Below are positions 1 to 7,859 of a DNA stretch of 14,133 nucleotides, piece after piece (within the stretch, counting starts at the first letter, position 1; every line of letters starts with the position of its first letter). The position numbers and the translations under genes are program-made. The DNA is from Desulfobulbaceae bacterium (GTDB lineage Bacteria; Desulfobacterota; Desulfobulbia; Desulfobulbales; DAOVSZ01), in contig DAOVSZ010000035.1 in assembly GCA_030627725.1 (NCBI GenBank), positions 1 to 14,133 on the forward strand, given 5' to 3'. The notes under the pieces are model-generated. The model was not told the DNA's origin. It ran no database searches and saw only the letters and a program-made list of their open reading frames with translations.

Positions 1-177
1 CAGGACCCTCATCTCCTTTGTCATCGGCCTATTCACATAGAGGGGCTATAGTTCACAGGCCTCTTTGTCGGTCTACACTGCGACACGACGATTGACACGC
101 GGAATGAGGCCCCTGCAATGGCTTACTGTGTTGGGAGTGGTGCGTTCTTTTTGCAGCCCTCCCCCATGATCAGTTAC
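1..177. mobile_element. Palindromic MITE relic, copy 1 (left end outside window)
   Basis: Non-coding element related to the copies at 8939-9090 and 14046-14133. The shared core is CACATAGAGGRGCTATAGTT, here at 35-54, centred on an ATAG/CTAT hairpin with its centre at about 43. Outside the core, AGGCC and GGCCT flank it in inverted orientation. Aligned with the 8939 copy, base 1 corresponds to about base 13 of the element, so only some 12 bp are missing on the left. The right end (171-177, CAGTTAC, preceded by CCCCCATGAT) reads GTAACTGATCATGGGGG on the other strand, matching GTAACCGTTCATCGGGG at the right end of the 8939 copy. Target duplication cannot be tested because the left flank is absent. 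The element ends 32 bp before the flavoprotein start, so it may carry or displace that gene's promoter. Confidence 0.6.
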
Positions 178-209
178 GATATAACTATTTTCAAATGGGA
201 GGAAAAAAT

Positions 210-866
210 ATGAAAGTTTTAGCAGTATCAGGATCACCCATAGAAAACAGCAACACAGACCGTGCCGTAAAAATCGCCATGGAGGCAACCGGTGCGAAAA
301 AACAGGAATTCTTTAAGCTGAGCGACTATACCATAAGCCCCTGCAATGCCTGTCTGGGTTGTGTGGAAACAAATCGCTGCATCATCAAGGACGACGGCGT
401 CATGCTTGCTGAAAAGGCCTATAAGGCAGATATCATCATCATTGGCGGCTATACCCCATACTCTACCATAGACAGCAGGACCAAGGCCTTTATTGAGCGG
501 CTCTACCCTCTTCACCACCGTCACGGCCTGATGGCTGGAAAGCCGGGAGCAGCAATTATCACCTGTGCCATTCCACCCGGAAAAGAAGGGATGCCCCCAG
601 CCTGTGAAAGCGGGCTTTCCGCCGTTCAGTACTATATGATGGAAGAAGGAATGAAATTTGTCGGCGGGGTCACCATCTCAGGAAACGTGCCTTGTGTGAA
701 ATGCAGCTCAGGCATCCAGTGCCAGGTCTCCGGCCTGAAGATGATCTACGGCCCGGATGCCACGGTGGAAAGTGTCGGCATCAACACCCTGGAGGATGAC
801 ACAGACACCGTTTCCGCCCTTAAAAAACTTGGAGAGGACCTGGTGAAAACATATTACGGCGGGTGA
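210..866 (+). CDS. Iron-sulfur flavoprotein (Isf-like, flavodoxin fold, FMN and [4Fe-4S])
   Basis: 218 residues from the ATG at 210. That start is preferred over an in-frame ATG at 195 because GGGAGG at 198-203 sits at ideal spacing from it. The N-terminus MKVLAVSGSP followed by N13-N15-T16 is the FMN-phosphate loop of the NADPH-dependent FMN reductase/flavodoxin-like superfamily. Residues 45-57 carry C-x2-C-x2-C-x5-C, the compact motif that binds a [4Fe-4S] cluster in Isf proteins of anaerobes. Members are homodimeric or tetrameric cytoplasmic electron carriers or reductases; the physiological partner here is unknown. A second cysteine group (C162, C165, C171) lies near the C-terminus, beyond the usual motif. 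The gene stands alone, 133 bp before the PilZ gene on the same strand. Family assignment is strong; the substrate is not known. Confidence 0.87.
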   Translation: MKVLAVSGSPIENSNTDRAVKIAMEATGAKKQEFFKLSDYTISPCNACLGCVETNRCIIKDDGVMLAEKAYKADIIIIGGYTPYSTIDSRTKAFIERLYPLHHRHGLMAGKPGAAIITCAIPPGKEGMPPACESGLSAVQYYMMEEGMKFVGGVTISGNVPCVKCSSGIQCQVSGLKMIYGPDATVESVGINTLEDDTDTVSALKKLGEDLVKTYYGG

Positions 867-900
867 TTTTGATTTTCAGAGCAAACAATTAATCTTTTTC

Positions 901-906
901 TTGACT
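901..906 (+). promoter_or_regulatory. Possible -35 box upstream of the PilZ gene
   Basis: TTGACT at 901-906 is a near-consensus -35 hexamer in an AT-rich stretch 94 bp before the PilZ start. No convincing -10 lies at 16-18 bp; the nearest candidates are TACGAA at 922-927 (spacing 15) and TATAGG at 931-936 (spacing 24). The TTG could be misread as an upstream start codon, but it has no Shine-Dalgarno sequence. Confidence 0.2.
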
Positions 907-999
907 TTCGCTGAACACAAATACGAAAATTATAGGAGTAAGAATAAAAACGCCAAGGATGATCTCTTCTCAAAATTTCAATATCGAGGGTCAAGCCTA

Positions 1000-1770
1000 A
1001 TGAACATTCTGTTGATTCATGACAGCAAAATAGCCAGAATGATTGTACAGAGTTATATCGAAACCGAATTCAGTGAAGCTATTGCGGACATAGCCGAGAG
1101 TGCCGACAAAGGAGTCGCCTTACTTGAAAGTTATCAATATGACATTGTCCTTTGCGGGAGAGAGATGGAGGCCATGAATGGCGAGGATGTTTTCGAGAGG
1201 ATGCGTGAAAGCACTATAAACAGTGACTGTGCCTTCATATTGATGACCGCTTCTTACAATGACCGGAAAGTTGCGATGCTGGCCGATCGCGGTATCGAGT
1301 ATGTATTGCCCATACCCTGCACAGCGCTGCAGGTGAAAGAGCAGATTTGTCTGGCCGTTGATCCGCGGGAAGCCAGGGTCCATGCTCGATATGTAATTTC
1401 CGGCACCTCCCTTAACATAGAGATTGCCGAGGCACAGTTTACCGCCAAAGTGGTTAATATCAGCCAAAAAGGCGTGCTGTGTGAACTCCTTTGCCAGGAC
1501 TCCCCTCCGAACCTTTTACAGGGCTCTCAGCTGACCGTCTGTTTCCCGGAGAATTACGGCAATGTCCTCGTGAGAGACATTGAGGCGAGCCTGCTGCGCC
1601 TCAAGGCCCGTTCCTGGCATGAAAATGGTGCAATAAAAATTCTCCGGGCGGTCTGGCATTTCGATCACCTTCCCTCAACCGCGGAGAATACCCTGAAGAT
1701 AATATTGGAGCAGGCCAGGAAGGATATGTTGGAGATTGAGGCTGAAGCTCAAAATCTAAGGAAGAAATAA
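1000..1770 (+). CDS. Degenerate receiver domain fused to a c-di-GMP-binding PilZ domain
   Basis: 256 residues from the ATG at 1000, chosen because GAGGG at 986-990 precedes it and the receiver fold begins exactly there (MNILLIHDSK). Residues 1-120 are receiver-like. The first acidic pair is H7-D8, the phospho-acceptor position after strand 3 is G53 (context DIVLCG instead of DLVLLD), T83 is kept, and the usual lysine of the KP motif is I105. It therefore lacks the phosphorylation site and should be a pseudo-receiver. Residues 121-225 are a PilZ domain with both ligand motifs: R126-x3-R130 and N153-x-S155-x2-G158. PilZ domains bind cyclic di-GMP and pass the signal to motility, polysaccharide or envelope targets. 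The C-terminus is a charged helix. No cyclase or phosphodiesterase for c-di-GMP lies nearby. It is convergent with the pentapeptide gene, 43 bp apart, with no clear terminator. Confidence 0.85.
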   Translation: MNILLIHDSKIARMIVQSYIETEFSEAIADIAESADKGVALLESYQYDIVLCGREMEAMNGEDVFERMRESTINSDCAFILMTASYNDRKVAMLADRGIEYVLPIPCTALQVKEQICLAVDPREARVHARYVISGTSLNIEIAEAQFTAKVVNISQKGVLCELLCQDSPPNLLQGSQLTVCFPENYGNVLVRDIEASLLRLKARSWHENGAIKILRAVWHFDHLPSTAENTLKIILEQARKDMLEIEAEAQNLRKK

Positions 1771-1813
1771 AAAAGAGAAAGTTGAAGTTTAAGCCTCCTC
1801 ATTTTTAGTGTCG

Positions 1814-4474
1814 TCAAAGAATCGTCTTTTTTTCCAGGCGCATCATCGCCTCGTATCGTTCAGGCGCCATGACCATGATCTTATGCTCACCGATCAGCTC
1901 ATCCTGATAAAAGAACTCCACCGTCCAGTTGCCAAGCGTTGATTGCGTCTGCTCCGGGAACTGACAGATTGCCATCCGACGCTTTTCATATTGTATACTC
2001 TCCATCTCGGAACGGACAATCTTCCGGTCCGGCGATATCCATTTTATCTCCACCGGCAGTTCAACATTGCCTGGAATAAAATTCACTGAAAAGAGGACCC
2101 CCATGGTCGTGCCTGATTTCCCCGGGATGCCTTTTTTGCCGTCAGCAAGCATTCGGTACTTTAAGAGATTCGCTTCCACCTCGCTCAACCCCTCATAGGC
2201 CTTGGTAAGATCGGACGCCCCTTCAAATGACTCACGTACCAGGCCGTAGCCCTCAATCTTTACGCCCCACACCTTGACGTCCTTGATCTTCTTGAACGCT
2301 GCAGGCACCTCAGAGACATCAGCTTCCCTGTCCGCATCCGCATGCATCGCCGCACGCATCGTCTCAATAACGGCAAGGTCCTTGAACCCGATACATGTAT
2401 TAAGGTTTTTCGCCTTCTCGATGTTTTTCACATTGTACATCTTACTGTCGGTCACATCCGTCTTATCAAGGTTCGTCCGGTTCAGGTCCGCATCGTTTAA
2501 GTTCGCGCGGTTCAACTTTGCCCCGGCCAGATTTGCGTCAGTGAAATTGACCCACCGCAGATCAGCATCGTTCAGATTGGCCTTTGACAGGTCGGCATTG
2601 GTCAGGTCGGCATTAGCAAGATCGACATTGCTCAAATCAGCATAGGCAAGGTTCGCATTGATCAGGTTGGCATTTCTCAAGTCAAACCGGGTCATTTTCA
2701 CGTCACGCAACACGGAAAAACGGATATTTTCCAATCCCAGGCTGTTTGTAGTGGTAAGATTCACACCGGTCAGGATCGCGCCCTTGAGGTCCGCATTGCT
2801 TAAGTCTGCATTCGTCAGGTCTGCCTTGGTCAGATCGGCCTCGTTCAAATATGCATGGTTCAGCTTTGCCTTGGAAAGATTCGCCTCACGCAGGTCAGCC
2901 CCGGTCAGGTTGGCCTTGGAGAGATCAGCGTTTTTCAGGTTGGCATGTTTCAGAACACAGCCCGTCAAGTTTGCCTGCATGAGGGTCGCGCCCGAGGAGA
3001 TGTCCGCCTCCTGCATAAGGGCCCTGGTCAGGTTTGCCCTGGCAAGGTTTGCTTGCCGCAACGTTGTTTTATTCATCTTGGCGCTGGTCAGATTGGCCTC
3101 ACCAAGATTCGAACTGGTCAGGTTAGCGCCTGAAAGATCGACCTTGGTCATATTCGCCTTGCGCAGATCAACATATTTCATATTCGATTTCCGCAAATCA
3201 GCCCCATGCAGATTTGCATGATAGAAAATAGCGCCGGCCATGTCCGCTTCTACGGCCTTAACATAGGTTAAGTCAGCCTCGGTGAGATTCGCCCGGACCA
3301 GGTCCGCTTCAAAAAGATCGGCGCCATAGAGGCAGGCGCCGGACATCTGCGCTTTCCGGAGTCTCACTGTAGACAGTCTTGCTCCGGAAAGATCAGTCCC
3401 GGTAAGGAGAGCGGAAGAAAAATCAGCATTGTGCAGATTTGCCGTCTTCAGATTTGTCTGACTCAAATCCGCATGACTGAAATCCGCATCGCTGAGATTG
3501 GTCATGGACAGATTCGCCTTCTTAAAGTTCGCGGACCGGGCGTCGCAATGCATCAAGTCCGCCTCAGTCAGTATAGCTCCGGAAAGATCGGTCTTTTTCA
3601 GGATTGCCCTGGAGAGGTTGGCCTTAGTCAGGTCGGCATCGCTCATCTTCGCGCCACCAAGGTCCGCCTTTGTCAGATCGGCCCTGACAAGCCTGCTCTC
3701 AACAAGTATTGCCCCATGCAGGTTGGCATTTGAAAAATCGGAAAACATCAGGTTTGCCCGACGCAGATTGGCCCCGCTTAAATCTGCGCCGCGCAGGTCG
3801 GATTTACTTAAGTCTGTTCCTTCAAGATTCGCCTTACTGAGAATGACCCCGCGCAGATCCATGCCGGAAAGGACAAGCCCGCTCAAGTCTTTCCCACGCA
3901 GGTCCTTTGTCGTCTGCAGAACGGCATCAAGATCGACCAGTCTGGAATAATCCTTATCATCCGGATTTGCTGCATTTATGGCAATTGCCGATGTGTCGCC
4001 ACCGGGCATATCAGTGGCAAAAAGGAACTCTGTTTCGATGTTAAAGAGAAAATAAGCGCCGAATACGGTCAGAAAGCATAAAGGAATGAGATACAATACC
4101 GTCCTGGGGATGGAATGGAATACGCGCACAAATCGGGACATCAAACCATCAGGTCCGATATCGACCATATGCTCTCTGTTAAGGCTTCGAGGGTCCGGCT
4201 GCAGCATGGGACGCCATGAGACCGTCACCCTGGCATTGCATTTCGGACAAGCGCCTGTGCGACCTAAATACGTGGATGGCGCGTCCTTATGAAAGCCGCA
4301 GACGGAACAATGAAAGACCGCAGCGCTTTCCTTCGTCCGGGTCATTCCAGCTTCTCTTCCGTCATCAGTCTCCCCGACAACAACTGCAGACCTGCACACC
4401 GGGCACGCTGCCTTTTTGCCCTTATGCTGATCACTGACCTCTTTGGAAAAACCGCATTTACATTGAAACAACAT
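1814..4474 (-). CDS. Giant membrane-anchored pentapeptide-repeat protein with N-terminal zinc ribbons
   Basis: 886 residues from the ATG whose first base is 4474 (MLFQCKCG). GAGGT lies 7 nt upstream on the minus strand. A TTG ten codons earlier is less likely. Order of parts: zinc ribbon 1 (C5-x-C7, C24-x2-C27); zinc ribbon 2 (C56-x2-C59, C76-x2-C79); one transmembrane segment at about 124-144 preceded by arginines (N-in, C-out); a linker; then roughly 95 tandem A(D/N)LXX pentapeptides at about 190-685. These should form a right-handed quadrilateral beta-helix about 24 coils long. The register slips by one residue near 495 and breaks near 575-595. Residues about 730-870 are a separate beta-rich domain (GNW, FFYQDELIGE), resembling DUF3859 by eye only. 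Function is unknown. Zinc ribbons would be cytoplasmic and the beta-helix outside the membrane. It is divergent from the penicillin-binding protein. Confidence 0.88.
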   Translation of the reverse strand: MLFQCKCGFSKEVSDQHKGKKAACPVCRSAVVVGETDDGREAGMTRTKESAAVFHCSVCGFHKDAPSTYLGRTGACPKCNARVTVSWRPMLQPDPRSLNREHMVDIGPDGLMSRFVRVFHSIPRTVLYLIPLCFLTVFGAYFLFNIETEFLFATDMPGGDTSAIAINAANPDDKDYSRLVDLDAVLQTTKDLRGKDLSGLVLSGMDLRGVILSKANLEGTDLSKSDLRGADLSGANLRRANLMFSDFSNANLHGAILVESRLVRADLTKADLGGAKMSDADLTKANLSRAILKKTDLSGAILTEADLMHCDARSANFKKANLSMTNLSDADFSHADLSQTNLKTANLHNADFSSALLTGTDLSGARLSTVRLRKAQMSGACLYGADLFEADLVRANLTEADLTYVKAVEADMAGAIFYHANLHGADLRKSNMKYVDLRKANMTKVDLSGANLTSSNLGEANLTSAKMNKTTLRQANLARANLTRALMQEADISSGATLMQANLTGCVLKHANLKNADLSKANLTGADLREANLSKAKLNHAYLNEADLTKADLTNADLSNADLKGAILTGVNLTTTNSLGLENIRFSVLRDVKMTRFDLRNANLINANLAYADLSNVDLANADLTNADLSKANLNDADLRWVNFTDANLAGAKLNRANLNDADLNRTNLDKTDVTDSKMYNVKNIEKAKNLNTCIGFKDLAVIETMRAAMHADADREADVSEVPAAFKKIKDVKVWGVKIEGYGLVRESFEGASDLTKAYEGLSEVEANLLKYRMLADGKKGIPGKSGTTMGVLFSVNFIPGNVELPVEIKWISPDRKIVRSEMESIQYEKRRMAICQFPEQTQSTLGNWTVEFFYQDELIGEHKIMVMAPERYEAMMRLEKKTIL

Positions 4475-4509
4475 CAGATGTACCTCAAATAACGTCAGAA
4501 ACAATCATG

Positions 4510-4557
4510 GACCCTGACCCCTGATCCCTGAACTTTGAACTTTGAACCTCCAAACCT
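4510..4557. repeat. Heptanucleotide tandem repeat, GAYCCCT/GAACTTT type
   Basis: Successive 7-mers are GACCCCT (4516-4522), GATCCCT (4523-4529), GAACTTT (4530-4536), GAACTTT (4537-4543), then decayed GAACCTC and CAAACCT. The reverse complement of GAYCCCT is AGGGRTC, the unit of the array at 8382-8420. It lies directly upstream of the pentapeptide gene, 36 bp from its start. Confidence 0.75.
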
Positions 4558-4669
4558 AAAAAACCTAGATCATTTCTTATAACTATCGGGCAACAGATGG
4601 ATTTCCTTCAATAATTAACCTCAAATTATGCCGTAATAATGGAAAAACCTCCCCGTCTCACTCGTTTTA

Positions 4670-4709
4670 TAGTAAGTTAAATGAGTATCATTAACCAACT
4701 AACTTATTA
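4670..4709. promoter_or_regulatory. Nested inverted repeats upstream of the penicillin-binding protein
   Basis: The outer arms TAGTAAGTTA (4670-4679) and TAACTTATTA (4700-4709) match at 9 of 10 positions. An inner pair, AATGA (4680-4684) and TCATT (4688-4692), surrounds the trinucleotide GTA. The structure lies 22 bp before the GTG start and overlaps the candidate promoter, a plausible place for an operator. No regulator family can be named from the sequence. Confidence 0.3.
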
Positions 4710-4713
4710 TACT
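4708..4713 (+). promoter_or_regulatory. Candidate -10 box of the penicillin-binding protein gene
   Basis: TATACT matches the sigma-70 -10 consensus at 5 of 6 positions. The hexamer 17 bp upstream, GTATCA, is a poor -35. Transcription would begin at about 4720, giving a leader of only about 11 nt before the GTG at 4731, which also lacks a clear Shine-Dalgarno sequence. Confidence 0.25.
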
Positions 4714-4730
4714 CCAGAATTCAAAATCCT

Positions 4731-7586
4731 GTGAACGAAAATACCCCACCAGATAATGATGCACCTGACAGCACCAAGGCGTCTCCTGGCAGCAAGCAGG
4801 AAAAACAGGACCTGAAGCAGCAGGCCATCAAGTATAAAACCTTCCAGCACATTTTTTCAGGCAAGGATTTCGACAAAAACCTCACTGAGAAAAGCATCTC
4901 CAAAAAACTCAAAAAGAGCAAAAGCCTTGAACGGGCCTATAATAGATATCTCAAGGCGCTTGAAAACAATCCAAATAAGAAGATGATCTTCCCCTGGGAC
5001 AGCGCGACCTATAGAATGCTCTTCTGGTTGTCCTACTGGGCGCCCAAAGTCTTCAAGTGGGGAGGGCTTGTCGTTCTCGTTCTTTTCGTCATCAATTATA
5101 TCCCAGGCCCCACCCAGCACATTATCGAAGTGATTGTTGCGAGAGCAGTCTATGACACTTCACCGGTCCAGCGAATTCCAGAGACACTGGAGACCTATGC
5201 CCACTCCGCCAAAATCGTCGATTCCAGCGGTACAATCATTAAATCCTACGGAAAAAGGCAGGTGACAAAGCAGATCCCGGAAAATGTGCGCAAGGCCATT
5301 CTTGCCTGTGAAGACCATTATCTCCTGCCGCATAAGCATAACCCCTGGCATGTGAACACCTTTCTCGTCCATCCTGGCGTCAGCTGGATAAACCTGTTGG
5401 GAGCGGTCAAGGACACCCTGTTCGGCAAGCCCAGAGGCGCGAGCACCATAGTCATGCAGAATGCGAAAAAAATCCTGGGGAACGAGGAGAGGACCATTGC
5501 CAACAAACTGGAAGAGATCATCATCGCCTACATGATGGTTTCCAAATTCGGCAAGGCAAAAAACCTCGATTTCTATATCAATACCGTTCCGGTCGGCAGC
5601 AATATCTATGGCTTCCCGGCTGCTGCCCGCAACTACTTTAAGAAAGAACTGAATGAACTCGATATGCAGCAACTGGTTACCATCAGCGCCTTTATTCCGA
5701 ACCACTACCGACAGCTTGCATTCTACGAGATCGTGAACGGGAAAAATTTTAATGAGTTGACGGAGAAAAAACTCTTTCACGCCAAAGAGGCTATTAACAA
5801 GGTGAATCTCGCTCTTCTCTACCTGCGTGATCTCCGGGATATTACGGAAGAAGAGTTTCTTGCCTGGAAACTGGACAGCGAGGAGTCGATCCGGAGAATC
5901 GGCTTTCGTGATTTCCGATCGCCCCTGTACGGTGAGGAAGAATGGACATCATGGAACGTCATCAAGGAAGTCTGCTCGCGCAACTACAATATTAACGGCA
6001 GAATTATCACCGGCCCCCAGTTGATTCTGGATGAACGGGGAGACGTGGTGATTGAAACAGGTGTCGATCTCGCCCTGGTTGAAAAAATGAAAGAAATCAT
6101 CTCGGAATTTCTGCAAAGCAATAAGTACAGAAATATCCTTCGGGCAAGGAATATAAAAACCTGGGAAAAGGACCTGGAACGATATCAGAAACGAAGCCCT
6201 TTTCCACCCTATATCGATTTTGACGGATTCATGGACTATTTGTACCGGCATATTAATGTCGGCGCCGCCATTGTCAATCGTCAGGGAGAGATCATCGCCT
6301 ATGTAGGAGGGAAAGAATTTCTCAGAGGGTCGGACAGCAACGGACCAGGAAAAGAAACGGAACAAAGCGATGTAGCAAGAGAAAAAAATATCATCATCGA
6401 CCTGATGAACAAAAAGGCAAAGACACCCCCATCTTCGACCATCAAGCCCATCATTGCCTATTATACAATGGTCACCCAGAATACCGACCTGCAGGCCACC
6501 TATGTCGACAAACCGCTCGAATACAAATATGTTGACAGCGTCGGCAAGAAGATATGGCTGCCCAGAAACTGGTACAACTATGAAAAGCCCGGCACCGGCA
6601 AAAACAGGTATCTAGGCCGTAACTACTCGCTTCTTGAGGCGCAGGTCCAGTCCGTCAACACCATCTTTGCCCGATTGTACAGCAACAGAATAATCAGAAA
6701 TGCCATGCTTATCGGTTTTGACGAAATCGGTCTGGAGTATAACAGAGAGGATGCCAGATACTGGCCGTTCGGCATCGGCGCCTCCAACGTGCCGGTCCAG
6801 CAATGGCTGGGTATCTACAATGCCTTTCTGGATGGCAAATACAGGGCCCCCTCGTTTGTAAAACGCATTCTTATTAACGGCGAGCCTGTCTATGAACGGA
6901 GGAGGGACCCGGATATAAAACCGATACATCTTTTTGATGCAAAAAAAGAGCGGGAAAATGAACTGCTGGCGCTCTACGAGGTCTGCAACCGCGGCACAGG
7001 CGCAAGCATGAAGACCGAATTCAAATATCACAAGAACCTGGTTTCCGGTAAGACCGGCACCGCGCCGGAGAACAAAAGCTCCCTCTTTGTCAGTCACTTT
7101 AATCCCTATCAGGACCGCACAGCTCACGACAACCAGACGATGACCATGATTGTGGCTGTCACAACCAACACCGGAGGGTACAAGAGCGTCGGCACGTCGG
7201 ACCAGGGGCCGGTGAAAATCGCCGGTCGAATCTATGACTATCTGTTTCAAAAAGAGTTACGGGACATGATGGACAGAAAAATTGAAAATGCCAAGAGGAC
7301 CAACATTCATTTCAGGAACAACCATGTTTACTGGGCAAATGTCAACAGGTACATGGAACACCTGCTGAACAAAAAATACAACCGTGACTACATCTACAGA
7401 TACATAATCGGTGTTGACGGTTACGAAGAGGCCCTGGAGCAGATTCTTAACAGCAACAACAGGATTTACAGCGGCAAAGACGGACTCTTCTCAAAACTGG
7501 TGGAATATTACTGTGATCAGTCTAAAATCGTAAAGATGGCCCCTGCATCCGCGCCGGACCGCAAAGAAAAGCAAGCCGCTCGATAA
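4731..7586 (+). CDS. Bifunctional class A penicillin-binding protein (GT51 glycosyltransferase + transpeptidase)
   Basis: 951 residues. The GTG at 4731 is the only start after the in-frame stop at 4692 and has a weak ribosome site. It polymerises lipid II glycan strands and cross-links peptides at the outer face of the inner membrane. Residues 1-105 are a long charged, lysine-rich cytoplasmic tail; the transmembrane anchor is about 108-125. In the GT51 domain (about 160-330) the catalytic E194 (CEDHY) and E262 (NKLEE) are kept. The spacing from E194 to the GASTIVMQ motif (236-243) is about 11 residues longer than in E. coli PBP1b, and that motif departs from GGSTITQQ. The transpeptidase domain (about 505-840) has all three motifs: S569-T-I-K572, S641-V-N643 and K774-T-G776-T. 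A charged 110-residue C-terminal extension follows. No cell-wall genes adjoin it. Assignment is firm; which PBP class member it replaces is unclear. Confidence 0.92.
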   Translation: MNENTPPDNDAPDSTKASPGSKQEKQDLKQQAIKYKTFQHIFSGKDFDKNLTEKSISKKLKKSKSLERAYNRYLKALENNPNKKMIFPWDSATYRMLFWLSYWAPKVFKWGGLVVLVLFVINYIPGPTQHIIEVIVARAVYDTSPVQRIPETLETYAHSAKIVDSSGTIIKSYGKRQVTKQIPENVRKAILACEDHYLLPHKHNPWHVNTFLVHPGVSWINLLGAVKDTLFGKPRGASTIVMQNAKKILGNEERTIANKLEEIIIAYMMVSKFGKAKNLDFYINTVPVGSNIYGFPAAARNYFKKELNELDMQQLVTISAFIPNHYRQLAFYEIVNGKNFNELTEKKLFHAKEAINKVNLALLYLRDLRDITEEEFLAWKLDSEESIRRIGFRDFRSPLYGEEEWTSWNVIKEVCSRNYNINGRIITGPQLILDERGDVVIETGVDLALVEKMKEIISEFLQSNKYRNILRARNIKTWEKDLERYQKRSPFPPYIDFDGFMDYLYRHINVGAAIVNRQGEIIAYVGGKEFLRGSDSNGPGKETEQSDVAREKNIIIDLMNKKAKTPPSSTIKPIIAYYTMVTQNTDLQATYVDKPLEYKYVDSVGKKIWLPRNWYNYEKPGTGKNRYLGRNYSLLEAQVQSVNTIFARLYSNRIIRNAMLIGFDEIGLEYNREDARYWPFGIGASNVPVQQWLGIYNAFLDGKYRAPSFVKRILINGEPVYERRRDPDIKPIHLFDAKKERENELLALYEVCNRGTGASMKTEFKYHKNLVSGKTGTAPENKSSLFVSHFNPYQDRTAHDNQTMTMIVAVTTNTGGYKSVGTSDQGPVKIAGRIYDYLFQKELRDMMDRKIENAKRTNIHFRNNHVYWANVNRYMEHLLNKKYNRDYIYRYIIGVDGYEEALEQILNSNNRIYSGKDGLFSKLVEYYCDQSKIVKMAPASAPDRKEKQAAR

Positions 7587-7602
7587 AATTGCAGCAATTT
7601 TT
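7585..7602 (+). terminator. Weak hairpin at the end of the penicillin-binding protein gene
   Basis: AAAATTGC (7585-7592) and GCAATTTT (7594-7601) form an inverted repeat that overlaps the stop codon and ends in a short T run. The stem is AT-rich and the T tract short, so termination would be inefficient. Confidence 0.3.
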
Positions 7603-7642
7603 CCTAGGCGCACTTGCTTATACAGATAACTTTTGTTATTTA

Positions 7643-7783
7643 GTGTCTGTCCAGAAATGAGGATTTTCGTTGAAGATCAAGGACTGCGAAAAAAATAAGC
7701 GCAGGCATATGTGTGATATTCTGAGCATTATTTTTTGAGCAAGACGCAGAGATTCGGCGAAAAGACCATTTCTGGACAGACAC
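7643..7783. mobile_element. 141-bp full-length palindromic MITE-like element
   Basis: Perfect 17-bp terminal inverted repeats, GTGTCTGTCCAGAAATG at 7643-7659 and its complement at 7767-7783. The whole interior is also an imperfect palindrome, with matching TTTTCG, AAAAAAT and ATAT blocks and its centre GTGTG at 7711-7715, exactly midway. The 6-bp sequence TATTTA occurs immediately on both sides (7637-7642 and 7784-7789), consistent with a target duplication (or a TA duplication in a TA-rich site). No coding capacity. The element fills the space between the penicillin-binding protein and the SEC-C gene and would form a very stable hairpin in RNA of either strand. Source transposase family not recognised. 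Confidence 0.75.
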
Positions 7784-7859
7784 TATTTAGAGCTCATTCC
7801 ACTCTGGATACAACATCAAAAAAATTCTCCCGCGCACCGGGAATTATGGAGAAAACATA

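Noticed and set aside
28..60. tRNA-like or riboswitch-like fold at the window start
   Set aside because: The paired segment recurs at 8980 and 14090 as the centre of the palindromic elements, so it is repeat structure. No anticodon stem or known aptamer core is visible.
901..999. Upstream TTG start for the PilZ gene adding 33 residues
   Set aside because: No ribosome site there, the added residues are polar and unlike a receiver, and the ATG at 1000 has a good Shine-Dalgarno and starts the fold exactly.
2274..3950. Several plus-strand open frames rich in R, S, A, F and L
   Set aside because: They are antisense readings of the pentapeptide repeats; periodic codons on the minus strand suppress stops and create periodic nonsense proteins.
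5160..7250. Minus-strand frames of 206, 138 and 212 codons
   Set aside because: Opposite the penicillin-binding protein, whose catalytic motifs are intact; no start sites or motifs support them.
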